A stretch of 16,712 nt of DNA from an uncultured Ellagibacter sp. (GCA_934613165.1 CAKTSW010000006.1:1-16712); one strand, 5' to 3'; numbered from the stretch's first letter, positions 1 to 7,137 are shown. The notes: generated from the letters alone by a model not told the origin. Numbers and translations are program-made.

Positions 1-28
1 GGACAACATAGTTTCCCCTTTCATCGGC

Positions 29-120
29 TATGCGGCGGGCTTTTCGGCTCTCCGCATCCTCGCAGGCTTTTACCTGCTTGGGGGCTGCCGAGCCGATGAA
101 GTCGGTAGCCCCCAAGCAGG
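29..120. repeat. Long hairpin near the left edge
   Basis: Bases 73-91 pair with 102-120 in a 19-bp stem with one G-T wobble and a 10-nt loop. A smaller inverted repeat (30-35 with 52-57) lies to its left. It sits downstream of the minus-strand gene that ends at 163, so it may act as a terminator for that gene, but there is no clear U-run after it on either strand. I see no gene in 1-162. Confidence 0.6.
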
Positions 121-162
121 CAGCGCGCGTGCATCTCGAACGCTGCCTGGGGTTGCGAGCCG

Positions 163-453
163 TTACGCCACGGCGTAGATGACGATGCTCGGATCGGCGC
201 TCCACGTGGGGGCAAGGCCGGTCGCGACGTCGTTTTTGAACAGGTCGCTTTCGAGGTAGGCCTGCGCGTGCTCAACGGAGTCGAAGCCGTGGAGCACCTG
301 GACGTCCTCGTCGCGGACGAGCAGGTCCTTGGTGAGCGCTCCTTCGATGGTGTCGAGGAAAGGCTGGCGGTAGTCGGTGTAGACCTTCACCGCGGCGGGG
401 CGGTTTTCCTCGGGGATGGTCATGGTGATTTGGAGGTATGCTTTCACGGTCAT
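163..453 (-). CDS. Small ABM-like dimeric alpha-beta barrel protein
   Basis: This 96-residue protein starts MTVKAYLQITMTIPEE. The alternation of a beta strand, an amphipathic helix (EENRPAAVKVYTDYRQPFLD), further strands (DVQVLHGF) and a second helix (SVEHAQAYLESDLF) suggests a ferredoxin-like dimeric alpha-beta barrel of the antibiotic biosynthesis monooxygenase (ABM/YgiN-like) type. Such proteins are often small cytoplasmic oxygenases or stress proteins; the substrate cannot be told from sequence. The ATG at 453 is chosen over an upstream start at 510 because GGAAGGA lies about 8 nt before it. The gene diverges from an HxlR regulator, a common arrangement in which the regulator controls its neighbour. 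The fold call is by pattern only, and a plain hypothetical protein is the alternative. Confidence 0.72.
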   Translation of the reverse strand: MTVKAYLQITMTIPEENRPAAVKVYTDYRQPFLDTIEGALTKDLLVRDEDVQVLHGFDSVEHAQAYLESDLFKNDVATGLAPTWSADPSIVIYAVA

Positions 454-551
454 GATGCGGTCCTTCCGGCGGATAGTGTGCGATAACGTTTCGCTCGAGC
501 TGGCACTCAAGATACGAGCGCGACTTCGAGATTTGAAGACGTTCGCGAAAT

Positions 552-609
552 ATTGAGCCGCTCAATCTTTTATGAGTAACTTGTCTTGAAGCGGGCAGCT
601 TGATTACTC
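552..609. promoter_or_regulatory. Operator-like palindromes between divergent genes
   Basis: A perfect 15-nt palindrome, ATTGAGC-C-GCTCAAT, lies at 552-566. A second, wider inverted repeat, GAGTAA (574-579) with TTACTC (604-609), follows it. Both are in the divergent gap between the ABM-like gene and the HxlR gene. Winged-helix dimers bind such sites, so autoregulation by the HxlR protein is the natural reading. A further GC-rich hairpin (632-638 with 655-661) sits just before the HxlR ribosome binding site and could form in its leader. Binding is inferred. Confidence 0.5.
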
Positions 610-679
610 TTAGCACACCGAATGAAAAGAGCCCGCGCCGCTTTTCGGCGATTCGCGCGGGAAGGAAGGGGCGGGCGCC

Positions 680-1060
680 ATGCCGCGAAAAAGAAAGACG
701 GAGAAGGACATTCGTTGTCCGCTTGAATACGGCCTCGATGTGTTCGGCGGCAAGTGGAAGTCGCGCATCCTGTGCGTGCTGTCCGACGGCCCGCTTCGCT
801 ATGGCGTCATCCGCAGCGAGATGAGCAACGTGACCGATGCCGCCTTGTCAGGCGCATTGAAGGACCTGGTGGAAAATAGGCTGATCCAACGCATCCAGTA
901 CGAGGAGATTCCGCCACGCGTGGAATACGCGCTGACGCCGAAGGGCGTGTCGGTGATCCCCGTTTTGCAGCATATCTGCCAATGGTCGGGGCTTTTCTAC
1001 AAGGAAGACACTGACGCGCTGCAGCTTCCGCGCTGCGAACGGTGCGATTTCAAGAACTAG
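680..1060 (+). CDS. HxlR-family winged-helix transcriptional regulator
   Basis: The 126-residue protein has the typical HxlR layout: an N-terminal Cys at residue 13 followed by PLEYGLDVFGGKWKSRIL, a recognition region around RYGVIRSEMSNVTDAALSGA, and the wing signature PPRVEYALTPKG. HxlR proteins (YodB, HypR, HxlR) bind DNA as dimers, and several sense electrophiles, quinones or hypochlorite through a conserved N-terminal Cys such as C13 here. The C-terminus adds an unusual CERC pair (C119, C122) that could bind metal or form a disulphide. The ATG at 680 follows GGAAGGAAGGGGC, a good ribosome binding site. The gene diverges from the ABM-like gene, its most likely target, with operator-like palindromes between them. 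Family assignment is firm; the inducer is unknown. Confidence 0.92.
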   Translation: MPRKRKTEKDIRCPLEYGLDVFGGKWKSRILCVLSDGPLRYGVIRSEMSNVTDAALSGALKDLVENRLIQRIQYEEIPPRVEYALTPKGVSVIPVLQHICQWSGLFYKEDTDALQLPRCERCDFKN

Positions 1061-1131
1061 TGGGGGGCGGACGGCGGGGCTGTCGGAACAGCCTTTCGGA
1101 AGGCGCAAAGGCGCATCGAGCTCGATTTGGC

Positions 1132-1286
1132 GGCGCCGTGGACAGATTCACACGATATGCGAGGCTCAAGGGTCTTATATCCGCTTCATGTGCCGTGGTA
1201 GTCGGCAAAACCCCAGGTCGGTTTTTGCCGGCTACCACTCAATAATTTCCGCTGCTCGCATATCGCGCGAAATTGTCCACGGCGCC
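1132..1286. repeat. Long foldback (palindromic) intergenic element
   Basis: The outer arms 1132-1163 and 1255-1286 are inverted copies matching at 28 of 32 positions. Nested inside is a second inverted repeat, 1195-1212 with 1220-1238, matching apart from one mismatch and one extra base. The whole element is about 155 nt and fills most of the gap between the convergent HxlR and macrodomain genes. It could be a bidirectional terminator or a decayed miniature mobile element. There is no coding content and no obvious target-site duplication. Confidence 0.75.
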
Positions 1287-1318
1287 CCGAAAAACGGGAA
1301 GTTGCAGCGCGCGAAAGC

Positions 1319-2119
1319 CTATTTCAGGATGTCTCGGTAGATTTTCTCGTCCTCGTCGAGGTACACGTCGAAGACGACGTGCATGTCGGCTTCGGAATTC
1401 TCGCGAAGCCAGGTGCGCACCGCGTCGACGGCGATGGGGGCCGCTTCTTCTTGCGGGAACCCGAACACGCCGGTGGAGATGCAGCAGAAGGCGATGGACT
1501 TGCAGTGCCGCTCGGCCGCGGCGTCCAGGCAGTTCTTGTAGCAGGCTGCGAGCAGGCGCTTGTGCTGCTCGGTGGGCGCGCCGCCTTCGATGATGGGGCC
1601 GACGGTGTGGATGACCAGGCTCGACGGCAGGTTGTAGGCGTTCGTCACCTTGGCCTGCCCGGTGGGCTCCTCGTGCCCCTGAGCCTTCATGATGGCGGCG
1701 CATTCAAGGCGCAGTTGCACGCCTGCGAACGTGTGGATGGCGTTATCGATGCAGTGGTGCCCGGGCACCCAGCAGCCGAGGAGCTGCGAATTCGCCGCGT
1801 TCACGATGGCGTCGGCTGCGAGCGTGGTGATGTCGCCCTTCCATACGGCGATATTCGGGTCGCTCGCGCAGGGCGGGATAAGGCCGGCGTAGGTGATCCC
1901 CTCTTCCGAGATGATGGCGTGGAGCAGCTTGTCCTGCTTCGCGAGAAATTCGGCGCTCGCGGGAATCGGCAGGCGCGTGTTGCACAGCGCGCGGAACAGC
2001 TCCCACGCTTCGCCGAACGTGCCGGGAACGGCGCAGGTCGCAAGCTCGTCGCGAGTGTCTTTGCGCTCGTCTTGCAGCGTGGTTATCAGAAATCGCAGGT
2101 CGTCTTCGATGGTCGCCAT
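1319..2119 (-). CDS. Zn-type macrodomain protein-ADP-ribose hydrolase
   Basis: This 266-residue protein has an N-terminal helical extension (about 1-85) and then a macrodomain. Visible motifs are the ADP-ribose-binding strand WKGDITTLAADAIVNAANS (93-111), the segment GCWVPGHHCIDNAIH (115-129) with Cys116, His121/122 and Cys123 placed as in the zinc-containing macrodomains of Firmicutes, VTNAYNLPSSLVIHTVGP, and CISTGVFGFPQEEA. Enzymes of this family remove ADP-ribose from modified proteins in the cytoplasm. In many bacteria they sit with a GcvH-like protein, a lipoate ligase and a sirtuin; none of these is seen here, so the gene appears to stand alone. The ATG at 2119 follows GAAGGAG by about 6 nt and is preferred to a GTG at 2146. 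It is convergent with the HxlR gene. Confidence 0.93.
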   Translation of the reverse strand: MATIEDDLRFLITTLQDERKDTRDELATCAVPGTFGEAWELFRALCNTRLPIPASAEFLAKQDKLLHAIISEEGITYAGLIPPCASDPNIAVWKGDITTLAADAIVNAANSQLLGCWVPGHHCIDNAIHTFAGVQLRLECAAIMKAQGHEEPTGQAKVTNAYNLPSSLVIHTVGPIIEGGAPTEQHKRLLAACYKNCLDAAAERHCKSIAFCCISTGVFGFPQEEAAPIAVDAVRTWLRENSEADMHVVFDVYLDEDEKIYRDILK

Positions 2120-2325
2120 GTTCGCTCCTTCGCTCTTTTGCCCCACAGCCTAGCATAGATGCCGCACGGCGGTGCCGGACGTGCCGGTGCAGGGGTCGAT
2201 TCCGCGATGCTTCGGCAGCTCAATTCGGTTTGAGTACTCACTATTCCGTTGCAAAATGCTAGACTAAAGCAAGTATTGACGCCACGCCAAAAACGGCGCC
2301 ATCTTTTCGAGCAAGGAGTATTCCT

Positions 2326-3429
2326 ATGGACTACCAGGCGTATTACCGCAAAGTGACCGACGGAAACTACCAGGCGTACTACGACGCGATCGCCGCCGCC
2401 GAACCGCGCGATCCGCTTGCGACGGCGCGCACGCGCGACGCGGAGGGGACCATCCCCGGGCAGGCGCGCGAGCGCATGTTCAACATCGCCGGCGAGATTC
2501 AGAACACCGCGCGTGAATACGGCGTGCCGCTGCCGCCGTTGCTCGAGGGGTGCACGGTGGTCGATCTGTGCTGCGGGTCGGGGCGCGACACGTACCTGGC
2601 GGCCCAGCTCGTGGGGCCTGCCGGCAAGGTCATCGGCGTCGAGCCGAACGCCGAGCGCATGTACATCGGCGAGAAGTACCTGGCGAAGGAGATGAAGCAG
2701 TTCGGCTACGACGAACCGAACGTCGAGTTCCACCAGGGCTGCCCCGAAGACCTGTCGTTCATCCCCGACGGATCGGTCGACGTCGTCATCTCCAACTGCA
2801 CTTTCAACCTGTCGCCCGACAAGGCGCAGTACGTGCGCGAGGTGCAGCGCATCCTGAAGGAGGGCGGCGAATGGTACTTCACCGACGTGTTCGCCGACCG
2901 CCGCATGGAAACCGAGATCTCCGACGACATCGACAAGGTCGCGCTCCGCTTGGGCGGTGCCATGTACATCAACGACTTCCGCCGCGTGGTGCAGCAGCTC
3001 GGCTTCAACGACCCGCGTTTCCTCATCACCAACAAGGCGCCCGTGAGCGACAAGGAAGCGGAGCTCTTCCCGAACACCGCGTTCGCGACGATCACGAGCC
3101 GCCTGGTGAACACCCCGTACACCTCCGACGTGTGCGAGGACTACGGCGAGTTCGTCGCTTACAAGGGCGGGCTGCCCGATTACCCCGACTACTTCCTATT
3201 CGACAAGGACATCAAGTTCCCTGTGGGCAAGGAATGCCACGTGTGCAACAACGTGTCGAGCCTGGTCATCCCTGAATTCGGCGGGCGTTACGCATCGGTG
3301 TTCGAATACAAGGGCAGCCGCGACCGTCATGTGGGCGACACCCACGGCGATCATATCATCAAGGTCGCTCCCGATTTCGACGGCGTCGTCGACGAAGACG
3401 ACCAGCCTGTGCGCGTTTCCTGCTGCTAA
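2326..3429 (+). CDS. ArsM-like SAM-dependent methyltransferase, divergent Cys set
   Basis: The 367-residue protein has a Rossmann methyltransferase core with motif I VVDLCCGSGRD (78-88), an acidic end of strand 2 (VIGVEPNAER), SNCTFNLSPDK around Cys158, and the strand-5 region GGEWYFTDVFADRRM. These match the arsenite methyltransferase (ArsM) family, which transfers methyl groups from SAM to trivalent arsenic. Only the SNC cysteine of the ArsM set is kept: the Cys expected before GGAMY and the one in the YGCGSP region are absent. New cysteines occur as CHVC (304-307) and as a terminal Cys-Cys pair. The substrate may therefore differ. The ATG at 2326 follows AAGGAG by about 7 nt. It is the first gene of a plus-strand cluster with a GTPase and an ArsM-ArsS fusion. 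Confidence 0.85.
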   Translation: MDYQAYYRKVTDGNYQAYYDAIAAAEPRDPLATARTRDAEGTIPGQARERMFNIAGEIQNTAREYGVPLPPLLEGCTVVDLCCGSGRDTYLAAQLVGPAGKVIGVEPNAERMYIGEKYLAKEMKQFGYDEPNVEFHQGCPEDLSFIPDGSVDVVISNCTFNLSPDKAQYVREVQRILKEGGEWYFTDVFADRRMETEISDDIDKVALRLGGAMYINDFRRVVQQLGFNDPRFLITNKAPVSDKEAELFPNTAFATITSRLVNTPYTSDVCEDYGEFVAYKGGLPDYPDYFLFDKDIKFPVGKECHVCNNVSSLVIPEFGGRYASVFEYKGSRDRHVGDTHGDHIIKVAPDFDGVVDEDDQPVRVSCC

Positions 3430-3455
3430 CGCTGGTAGAATAGACTGAATTGTGC

Positions 3456-3483
3456 GGGGCCGCAGGCGTTGGCGGCCCCTTTT
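3456..3483 (+). terminator. Rho-independent terminator inside the cluster
   Basis: GGGGCCGC (3456-3463) pairs perfectly with GCGGCCCC (3472-3479) around an 8-nt loop, followed by TTTT. It lies 26 nt after the methyltransferase stop and just before the ribosome binding site of the GTPase gene, so it may end most transcripts after the first gene or act as an attenuator. Confidence 0.75.
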
Positions 3484-3501
3484 CGTGAAAAGGAGAATCA
3501 C

Positions 3502-4590
3502 GTGGATAAGATCCGCTTCATGGTTATGAGCGGCTTTCTGGGCGCGGGTAAGACCACGACCATGATCGCGCTTGCGGAATACATGGACCGCAACATCGGC
3601 AAGACCGCCATCATCGCGAACGACCTGGGTGCGAACCTGGTCGACACGAGCCTGACGCAGACGTCGGGCTGCACGGTGGCCGAAATCGGCAACGACTGCA
3701 TCTGCTATCAGATGGACAACACGACCGACCAGATCCGCCGTTTGCGCGACAAGGAAGGCGCCACGTTCGTCATGAGCGACATCCCCGGCTGCGGGGTCGG
3801 CGCGCTCGACCACGTGTACCACACGCTGCACGACAACAACGCCGACGAGTTCATCCTCTCGCCGTTCACCGTGCTCGTCGACCCGGAGCGCCTGCGCATG
3901 ATCATGCCCGAGCATGCCGACATCAACCTTCCCGAAGAGCTCGTCTACCTGCTGAAACTGCAGCTCGAGGAAGCCGACCTCATCGTGCTTAACAAGATTG
4001 ACCTGCTCGACGACGAGACGGTTGAGCGCTACATGGGCTTTTTGCATGAGGCGTGCCCCGACATCCCTGCGATGAAGATCTCGGCGCGCGACAAGACGGG
4101 CATCCCCGAGCTTGCCGAATACCTCACCACGCACACGACCGAGCTCAAGAACTTCTCGGTGCGAAACAATCAGGAGTTCGCCGATGCCGAGGCGAAGCTC
4201 ACCTGGTACAACCGCCGTCTCTATCTGAAGACGAAGGACGAAAGCAAGATCGACTGCAACGCCGTCGTCGACGACTTGATCGAGGGCATCCGCATGGGGC
4301 TCATCGAGAAGAAGCGCAACGTGCCGCATCTGAAGACTTTCGCCACCTCGGGCAACGGCGACTTCAACAAGGCGTCGCTCATCGGCGTCGACTACGATAT
4401 TGAGTATGCGCAGCAGTTCCTGCGCGACCACAAGAACATGCGCATGATCATCAACGCGCGCGCCGTGTGCGAATCGCGCCCGCTCGCCCGCATCATGGAC
4501 GACGCGCTCGACGAGGTGTGCGACAAGTACGACCTGGACTGCCAAGTGTTCTTCACCGAATGCTTCGGCATGGCCGACGAGGGGAGATAA
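3502..4590 (+). CDS. G3E/COG0523-type P-loop GTPase, probable metallochaperone
   Basis: This 362-residue protein has the P-loop GFLGAGKTT (11-19), a DIPG switch motif (93-96) and the guanine-specificity motif NKID (164-167). These place it in the SIMIBI/G3E GTPases (CobW, HypB, UreG relatives), which insert or deliver metals or cofactors. The usual CobW signature GCICC is altered to DCICY (65-69), leaving Cys66 and Cys68, with Cys57 nearby. The C-terminal half (about 230-362) is not a domain I recognise and ends CFGMADEGR. The GTG at 3502 is preferred because AAAAGGAG lies about 7 nt upstream; a longer TTG start at 3469 would fall inside the terminator hairpin. It lies between two ArsM-like genes, so a role in loading or activating an arsenic enzyme is plausible but inferred. 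Confidence 0.85.
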   Translation: MDKIRFMVMSGFLGAGKTTTMIALAEYMDRNIGKTAIIANDLGANLVDTSLTQTSGCTVAEIGNDCICYQMDNTTDQIRRLRDKEGATFVMSDIPGCGVGALDHVYHTLHDNNADEFILSPFTVLVDPERLRMIMPEHADINLPEELVYLLKLQLEEADLIVLNKIDLLDDETVERYMGFLHEACPDIPAMKISARDKTGIPELAEYLTTHTTELKNFSVRNNQEFADAEAKLTWYNRRLYLKTKDESKIDCNAVVDDLIEGIRMGLIEKKRNVPHLKTFATSGNGDFNKASLIGVDYDIEYAQQFLRDHKNMRMIINARAVCESRPLARIMDDALDEVCDKYDLDCQVFFTECFGMADEGR

Positions 4591-4605
4591 TCCATCCCAG
4601 GTTGC

Positions 4606-4716
4606 GCGAGAGTGTCGGCACTGTTCAGTCGCTCGGCAGTCCTGCTCGCGCGAACAGCCCACTGGGCTGTTCGGCTCGTGCGGAACTCGCTTTGTGAACA
4701 CCGCCGACACTCTCGC
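4606..4716. repeat. Long nested foldback element between GTPase gene and arsS
   Basis: A perfect 14-bp outer stem (4606-4619 with 4703-4716) encloses a perfect 10-bp inner hairpin (4651-4660 with 4664-4673, 3-nt loop). TGTTCA (4622-4627) can also pair with a TGAACA near the right arm. The element is about 111 nt, has no U-run after it, and sits between two co-directional genes. It resembles the foldback at 1132-1286 in architecture but not in sequence. Confidence 0.75.
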
Positions 4717-4737
4717 TTGGGGCGTGGCTTATCGCTC

Positions 4738-4743
4738 TATAAA
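4738..4743 (+). promoter_or_regulatory. Candidate -10 element of the arsS fusion gene
   Basis: TATAAA lies 43 nt before the ATG at 4786. The best upstream -35 (TTGGGG, 15-nt spacer) is poor. If real, the fusion gene is transcribed separately from the GTPase gene, which fits the foldback between them. Confidence 0.35.
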
Positions 4744-4785
4744 TAGTGGATTCTACCTGCGATTTCGTGGTTCTAGAGGGGTTAT

Positions 4786-6831
4786 ATGGCAGACGAGAAG
4801 ACAGACATTCGCGCTCAGGTGCGTGAGTATTACGGCAAGACGCTTGGCGGGTCCGACGACCTGAAGACGAATGCGTGCTGCTGCTCGACCGAGCGGCCGC
4901 CGAGGTACGTGCTCGACGTGATGCCCGACATCGCCGACGAGATCGTCGAGCGATTCTATGGGTGCGGTTCCCCCATCCCGCCGGCGCTCGAAGGCGCCAC
5001 GGTGGTCGATCTGGGCTGCGGCACGGGGCGCGATGTGTACGTGCTTTCGAAGCTCGTCGGCCCGACGGGGCGCGTCATCGGCGTCGACATGACGCCCGAA
5101 CAGCTCGCCGTCGCCGAGAAGTACCAGGACGAACAGGCCGCGAAGTTCGGCTTCGAGCGTTCCAACGTGGAATTCAAGGCCGGCTACATCGAGGATTTGG
5201 AGTCGCTCGGCATCGAAGACGGCACGGTCGACTTGGTCGTGTCGAACTGCGTTATCAACCTCTCTCCGTTCAAGGACCAGGTGTTTTCCGAGATCTACCG
5301 CGTGCTGAAGCCCGGCGGCGAACTGTACTTCTCCGACGTGTTCTGCGATCGCCGCATGTCCGACGAGCTGCGGCGCGACCCGGTGCTGCGCGGCGAGTGC
5401 TTGGGCGGCGCGCTTTACATCGACGACTTCCGCCGCATGATGGCGCGGCACGGTTGGGCAAGCTACGTCTTCACCGTGATCGACGATATCCACGTGTCCG
5501 ACTTGGCCCTCGAGACGAAGCTCGGGTTCACGTCGTTCACGTCCCGCACGGTGCGCGCCATCAAGGCGGAGGGCCTCGAAGACGCTGAGGAGAATTACGG
5601 CCAGGTGGCGCGCTACGAGGGCGGCATGCCCGAGATGCCGCGCTATTTCGATTTCACCGACGAGCTGCGCTTCATCAAGGGACGCGACTACGCGGTGAGC
5701 GGCAATATGGCGTGCATGCTCGAGCAATCGCGCTACGGGAAATACTTCCGCATCACGCCGCGCGGCGCGCATCGCGGGCCGTTCGACCTTCAGCGCGCCC
5801 AGCAGGCGCTGGAGCTTCGCCGCGGCAAGCAGAAGGTCGACCTTGCGTATCTGGATGCCGCATGCGAACGCGCCGGCATCCCGTCGTTCTACGACCGCGT
5901 GAATTTGCCCGAGGTGCTCCAGGCGAACGAACAGCTAACGACGATGCAGGTCAACGTCACGTACGCGTGCAATCTGGCGTGCCGTCATTGCTATCTGGAA
6001 TGCGGGCCCAAGAACACGCAGTCCATGTCGCGCGAGACGATGGAACAGGTACTTCGGGCATTCGTCGCGGGCGGCTACAAGACGCTCGACGTGACGGGCG
6101 GTTCGCCCGAGATGCACCCTGACTGCGAGTGGTTCTTGCGCGAGGGTGCGAAGGTAGCCGACAAGGTGATCGTACGCACGAACCTGACGCTTGAGAGCAA
6201 GCCCGAATACGAGCATTTCCTGCGCGTGTTCGCCGAGGTGGGCGCCGACGTGTGCGTGTCGTTGCCGTACTTCGACGCGGAGAACGCCGATGCACAGCGC
6301 GGTCGCGGCGTGTTCGAGCGTGCGGTGGCGAACATCCGCAAGCTCAACGAGCTGGGCTACGGGCGCGAAGGCGGGCCGAAGCTCGAAATCGTGTACAACG
6401 TGGCGGGGCCGTTCCTTCCGCCGCCGCAAGCGCTTCTGGCCGACGCGTATCGCGTGAAGCTGACCGAGCAGCAGGGTATTGACTTCAACGAGCTCTACGC
6501 GTTCAACAACTTCCCGTTGGGGCGGTTCGCGATGGATTTGGCCGATGCGGGCCTGACGGAAGACTATCTGAAGCTTCTGCACGACAACTTCAACGCGTTT
6601 GCGGTGGGGAAGATCATGTGCCGCGACCAGGTGAACGTCGACTACGACGGCCGCCTGTACGACTGCGAGTGCAACCATGTGCTGGAAATGCCCATCCGGA
6701 TCGACGGGCGCGATGCGACGGTGGCCGACATAGTGGACGCGCCTTTGCCGTCGCGCGAAGTGCGCACGAACCCGGTGTGCTACAGCTGCGCCGCCGGCGC
6801 CGGCTCAAGCTGCGGCGGGTCGCTTATTTAA
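4786..6831 (+). CDS. arsS: ArsM-like methyltransferase fused to ArsS-like radical SAM
   Basis: This 681-residue two-domain protein begins with an ArsM-like methyltransferase (about 1-320) carrying the whole arsenic-binding Cys set: CCC at 31-33, Cys60 in YGCGSP, Cys155 in SNCVINLS and Cys205 before LGGALYIDDF. SAM motif I is VVDLGCGTGRD (73 onward). The second half (about 385-681) is a radical SAM enzyme with CNLACRHC (Cys395, 399, 402) and the C-terminal signature CYSCAAGAGSSCGG (665-678) of the arsenosugar radical SAM (seleno)protein family. ArsS joins a 5'-deoxyadenosyl group to dimethylarsenite on the route to arsenosugars. Some relatives use selenocysteine in the C-terminal motif; here it is Cys668 (TGC). 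The ATG follows GAGGGG by 5 nt. Domain calls are strong; the product is inferred. Confidence 0.9.
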   Translation: MADEKTDIRAQVREYYGKTLGGSDDLKTNACCCSTERPPRYVLDVMPDIADEIVERFYGCGSPIPPALEGATVVDLGCGTGRDVYVLSKLVGPTGRVIGVDMTPEQLAVAEKYQDEQAAKFGFERSNVEFKAGYIEDLESLGIEDGTVDLVVSNCVINLSPFKDQVFSEIYRVLKPGGELYFSDVFCDRRMSDELRRDPVLRGECLGGALYIDDFRRMMARHGWASYVFTVIDDIHVSDLALETKLGFTSFTSRTVRAIKAEGLEDAEENYGQVARYEGGMPEMPRYFDFTDELRFIKGRDYAVSGNMACMLEQSRYGKYFRITPRGAHRGPFDLQRAQQALELRRGKQKVDLAYLDAACERAGIPSFYDRVNLPEVLQANEQLTTMQVNVTYACNLACRHCYLECGPKNTQSMSRETMEQVLRAFVAGGYKTLDVTGGSPEMHPDCEWFLREGAKVADKVIVRTNLTLESKPEYEHFLRVFAEVGADVCVSLPYFDAENADAQRGRGVFERAVANIRKLNELGYGREGGPKLEIVYNVAGPFLPPPQALLADAYRVKLTEQQGIDFNELYAFNNFPLGRFAMDLADAGLTEDYLKLLHDNFNAFAVGKIMCRDQVNVDYDGRLYDCECNHVLEMPIRIDGRDATVADIVDAPLPSREVRTNPVCYSCAAGAGSSCGGSLI

Positions 6832-6860
6832 TCAGAACGGCGCGCCGGGCCAGCGATGTA

Positions 6861-6995
6861 CGATGCGCGATGCACCCGCGTCGCGCATCGCCGGTTGCAG
6901 TTTGCGAGCAACCTAATCAATAAACGGTTTGCTGGCAAGAAGGCCTTCGAACGTTCGAGAAGGGCTTGCCTGTTGAGGAATGCGAGGCAACGGGC
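6861..6995. repeat. Cluster of hairpins after arsS
   Basis: Three hairpins follow the arsS stop: a perfect 9-bp stem (6861-6869 with 6882-6890), a 37-nt imperfect hairpin with GGCAAG/CTTGCC ends (6934-6970), and a weaker one (6968-6995). None has a U-run, so termination would be factor-dependent or imperfect. The rest of 6832-7137 shows no gene. Confidence 0.5.
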
Positions 6996-7094
6996 GAGTA
7001 TCGATTTCGGTTTGCTTTAGGGGGCGAATGCTTCGCGCCGCGGCTCTCCAACAAGAAAAACGCCCTCGCGTATCCGAATCTATTCGCCTGCTAA

Positions 7095-7100
7095 TATAAT
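7095..7100 (+). promoter_or_regulatory. cas9: Candidate -10 box for the cas operon
   Basis: A perfect TATAAT stands in an AT-rich patch about 205 nt before cas9, but no good -35 is visible 16-18 nt upstream. A transcript from here would run antisense through the whole tracrRNA gene before reaching cas9. Confidence 0.35.
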
Positions 7101-7137
7101 TAGCTCACAGCAACAGCAAGCCTCTTGAAAATACCGT

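Noticed and set aside
21..275. Minus-strand 84-codon frame at the left edge
   Set aside because: It overlaps the large hairpin and the 3' end of the ABM-like gene and has low-complexity Ser/Arg/Pro-rich sequence.
3196..4710. Long minus-strand open frame of about 500 codons opposite the GTPase gene
   Set aside because: It mirrors the GTPase codons in a GC-rich gene, has low-complexity His/Val/Arg-rich sequence, crosses a foldback and has no recognisable domain.
5935..6678. Minus-strand frame opposite the radical SAM domain
   Set aside because: Shadow of the arsS coding strand; composition and lack of motifs do not support a gene.
6832..7137. Possible tRNA or riboswitch in the gap after arsS
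   Set aside because: Hairpins are present, but no cloverleaf, TpsiC-like segment or known aptamer core could be found.
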